From positions 1 to 8,377 of the forward strand of contig JBGAWE010000200.1 of NCBI GenBank assembly GCA_044227705.1: a stretch of 8,377 bases of DNA. The letters run 5' to 3'. Shown one piece after another: positions 7,034 through 8,377 of this stretch. A program made the position numbers and the translations under genes. Every line of letters starts with the position of its first letter. The stretch's first letter is position 1. The notes beneath the pieces are model-generated. The model ran no database searches. It was not told where the DNA came from and saw only the letters and a list, made by a program, of their open reading frames with translations. The DNA comes from JANOQP01 sp044227705. GTDB taxonomy: Bacteria > Bacteroidota > Bacteroidia > Chitinophagales > Saprospiraceae.

Positions 7034-7181
7034 CAGAAAAGGACGTTTTTCGGGCGAAGCTAAACCGGCTCCAGCACCCAGCCTCCGCCGTCGGGCCGAC
7101 TCGATGCCTGAAAAAAACAATGCGTCCGCTACCGAAGCCGGGGCTGTTTCTACATTTGGCCAAACTAAAATGGATGCAATC
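7034..7181. promoter_or_regulatory. Divergent intergenic region upstream of the EAD-protease gene
   Basis: This 148-base stretch separates the starts of the small membrane protein (minus) and the protease (plus). It holds the TACATTTG box at 7151-7158 and, overlapping it, a perfect 10-base palindrome TTTGGCCAAA at 7155-7164 that could be an operator or chance. A poly-A run lies at 7111-7117. An ATG at 7104 opens in frame with the protease but precedes the promoter box. No promoter was recognised for the minus-strand gene. Confidence 0.5.
7151..7158 (+). promoter_or_regulatory. Bacteroidota-type -7 promoter box for the EAD-protease gene
   Basis: TACATTTG matches the Bacteroidota housekeeping -7 consensus TAnnTTTG exactly. 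It lies 31 bases before the preferred start ATG at 7182, giving a short leader of roughly 20 bases. No convincing TTG -33 element is seen at the usual distance, so the promoter may be weak or activator-dependent. The match is direct; promoter activity is inferred. Confidence 0.55.
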
Positions 7182-8165
7182 ATGGAAGTAAACTCGCTCG
7201 AATCCGCCCTCAAGCCCATCCGCGACCAGCTCACCAACAACGAAATCGAGGACGCCATTTCGACCCTCTTGCTGCTCGACGAGAAGTTCTCGCTCCGCAT
7301 CGCCGACGAGGTCACGCAGCAGAGCGCGGCCTACCACCAGAACGAGGGCGAGAAGAACCTCGTCTCCACCGACGACTACCGCCGCTTCAAGGCCCGCATC
7401 GTCGATGCGCTGCTCTACATCATCAAGGGAATCCCGAAAAAGGCCGAGCGCAACGCCGCCATCGGCCAGCTCAACAACCTTAAGGCCGTCGACCCGACGG
7501 GAGGCACCCGGCTCGAAAAAATCATCGGCGGCCAGTCGACCATCCTCCGCGTCAACTGGTTGGAAAAGGCATTGAAGGCCTCGAAGTCCGTCTGCAAGAT
7601 ATCCCGGACGGACGGCGAGGTGGGCACCGGCTGGCTCATCGCGGGCGGCTGGCTGGTGACGAACAACCACGTACTGCCCAGCGTCGAGTTGGCGAAGACT
7701 GCGACGGCCGAGTTCAATTTTGAACTGGACATGTTCGGCGACGCGAAAAACCGAGTGGCCTACGAGCTGGACACGTCGGATTTCCGCACCGACGCGGCGC
7801 TCGATTTCACCCGAATCAAAGTGAAAGACCGCACGGACAAGCCTTTGAAGGAATGGGGCTTCCTCGAAATCGACCCCGAGGCCGTCCCTGTAAAGGGCGA
7901 GCCGGTCACCATCATCCAACACCCGGAGGGCGAGGACAAGCAGATTGCCCTCAACGCCAACGACGTGCTCGGGCAGCAGGGCGTCTTCCTCTATTACTCG
8001 ACCGACACAAAGGGCGGCAGCAGCGGCTCGCCCGTTTTCAACAAGAACTGGAAGGTCGTCGCCATCCACCACGCCGGGGTGACAAAGAACTTCGACGGCT
8101 CGGGCATCCCGAAAGAAGCCAATGAGGGCATCCTCATGAAGCACGTCGCGCCGAAGCTGAAATGA
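7182..8165 (+). CDS. Trypsin-like serine protease with N-terminal effector-associated (EAD-like) domain
   Basis: Predicted cytosolic protease of 327 residues; no signal peptide or membrane segment. The N-terminal part (about 1-90) is all helical: SLESALKPIRDQL, then EIEDAISTLLLLDEKFSL, then a helix ending in DALLYIIKGIPKKAE. This pattern resembles the EAD adaptor domains (closest in memory to EAD11) described in bacterial NTPase-linked conflict systems. A linker leads to a trypsin-fold domain (about 108-327) with GTGWLIAGGWLVTNNHVL (catalytic His163), LDFTRIKV (Asp208) and GGSSGSPVF (Ser281), so the triad is complete. The downstream IHHAG is typical of this protease branch. The start at 7182 is chosen over 7104 because the promoter box lies between them and because the paralogous next gene starts at the equivalent point; ATG 7170 is also possible. 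The next gene begins 42 bases after the stop. Likely role: protease effector triggered by partner binding through the EAD. Confidence 0.88.
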   Translation: MEVNSLESALKPIRDQLTNNEIEDAISTLLLLDEKFSLRIADEVTQQSAAYHQNEGEKNLVSTDDYRRFKARIVDALLYIIKGIPKKAERNAAIGQLNNLKAVDPTGGTRLEKIIGGQSTILRVNWLEKALKASKSVCKISRTDGEVGTGWLIAGGWLVTNNHVLPSVELAKTATAEFNFELDMFGDAKNRVAYELDTSDFRTDAALDFTRIKVKDRTDKPLKEWGFLEIDPEAVPVKGEPVTIIQHPEGEDKQIALNANDVLGQQGVFLYYSTDTKGGSSGSPVFNKNWKVVAIHHAGVTKNFDGSGIPKEANEGILMKHVAPKLK

Positions 8166-8314
8166 GCCGGGCGTGCATTTTCCAACCTTGATTCCATCAA
8201 AATAGACATGAACGATTCCCTCGAAGCCCTCTTAAAAACGGTCAAAGCGCAAATCGGAAGCGGCGAGATTGAGGAGGCCATCGCCGCGCTGACCCTGATC
8301 GACGAGAAGTTCTC
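7276..8314 (+). repeat. Diverged tandem duplication of leader plus EAD-coding segment
   Basis: Two copies about 1.0 kb apart: the first from roughly 7151 to at least 7354, the second from 8174 to the window edge. The leaders share the order TnCATTT, CCAA, a run of A, then ATG; the coding parts share SLE, EIE and DEKFSL. The longest exact DNA match I found is TCGACGAGAAGTTCTC at 7276-7291 and 8299-8314. Divergence at other positions is mostly protein-conserving, which suggests an old duplication under selection. Confidence 0.55.
8174..8181 (+). promoter_or_regulatory. Degenerate copy of the protease promoter box before the second EAD gene
   Basis: TGCATTTT at 8174-8181 differs at two of eight positions from TACATTTG at 7151-7158, and both are followed by CCAA. 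It stands 34 bases before the second start codon, against 31 for the first. As a -7 box it lacks the conserved A and final G, so it may be a decayed or weak promoter, or just part of a duplicated leader. Confidence 0.3.
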
Positions 8315-8377
8315 CCTCCAAATCGGCGACGAACTCCTCATCCAGAGCGCCCGGTACACGAAGAACGAGCGCGAGCG
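8208..8377 (+). CDS. Second protein with an EAD-like N-terminal domain, partial
   Basis: Open frame from ATG 8208 to the window edge, about 56 residues seen, beginning MNDSLEALLKTVK. In an ungapped hand alignment with the protease N-terminus 29 of 55 residues are identical, including EIE, AI and DEKFSL, and 16 bases of DNA are identical between the two (7276-7291 and 8299-8314). It is therefore a paralogous EAD-like domain in a separate gene, not a shadow frame. The C-terminal effector or NTPase domain lies beyond the window and cannot be named; it may be another protease, another effector, or the regulatory NTPase. It lies 42 bases after the protease stop with the same orientation. Shared EADs between neighbouring genes are, in the known systems, thought to bind each other. 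Confidence 0.82.
   Translation, partial: MNDSLEALLKTVKAQIGSGEIEEAIAALTLIDEKFSLQIGDELLIQSARYTKNERE

Noticed and set aside
7034..7315. N-terminal extension of the small membrane protein to 7315
   Set aside because: The extension runs antisense into the protease coding region, is Ser-rich, and would place the hydrophobic start of the protein in the middle.
6600..8144. Long open frame on the minus strand (514 codons) across the protease and membrane-protein genes
   Set aside because: Its translation is rich in Arg, Ala, Val and Gly with no motif, and it lies antisense to a protease with a full catalytic triad. Long open shadow frames are common in GC-rich DNA.
1..8377. CRISPR arrays, tRNA or rRNA genes, insertion sequences, attachment sites
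   Set aside because: No regularly spaced repeats, no transposase-like coding region, no terminal inverted repeats flanking a gene and no cloverleaf-like segment were seen; coding regions fill nearly all the window.

Overview
The window looks like chromosomal DNA from a GC-rich member of the Bacteroidota, possibly a Saprospiria-like environmental lineage (that finer placement is a guess). Four things point there. No start codon is preceded by a strong GGAGG Shine-Dalgarno sequence. An exact TAnnTTTG-type -7 promoter box precedes the protease gene. The LytS-type kinase plus LytTR-regulator pair is typical of that phylum. The formate-tetrahydrofolate ligase has an AGIGKT-type P-loop and the sirtuin lacks its zinc cysteines, both as I remember from Bacteroidota relatives.

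Left part (1-3823, minus strand). Three genes read leftward: formate-tetrahydrofolate ligase (fhs), a full-length ABC exporter with fused membrane and ATPase domains, and the first 101 codons of a NadR-type nicotinamide riboside kinase-like ATPase that runs off the edge. Gaps are 18 and 14 bases, so they probably form one transcript. A strong hairpin (12 perfect pairs, one mismatch, 4 more G:C pairs) spans the fhs stop codon and ends directly against the ABC start codon. It has no T-tract and looks more like a translation-coupling or mRNA-processing element than a terminator.

Middle part (3919-6498, plus strand). After a 95-base divergent intergenic region come a class III sirtuin (CobB type, all zinc cysteines missing), a four-helix membrane histidine kinase of the LytS/YehU type, and its LytTR response regulator. 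Gaps are 24 and 15 bases, so the kinase and regulator are surely a pair and the sirtuin may share their transcript.

Right part (6503-8377). A small three-helix membrane protein of unknown function is convergent with the regulator. Divergent from it, on the plus strand, is a trypsin-like serine protease with an N-terminal helical domain resembling the effector-associated domains (EADs) of bacterial NTPase-regulated conflict systems. Its promoter and start can be placed from the sequence. Forty-two bases downstream a second gene begins with a clearly homologous N-terminal domain (29 of 55 residues identical in an ungapped hand alignment) and a similar leader, and is cut by the window edge. This tandem pair is the most likely site of an under-described system: two proteins sharing an adaptor domain, one a cytosolic protease effector, the other with an unseen C-terminal domain.
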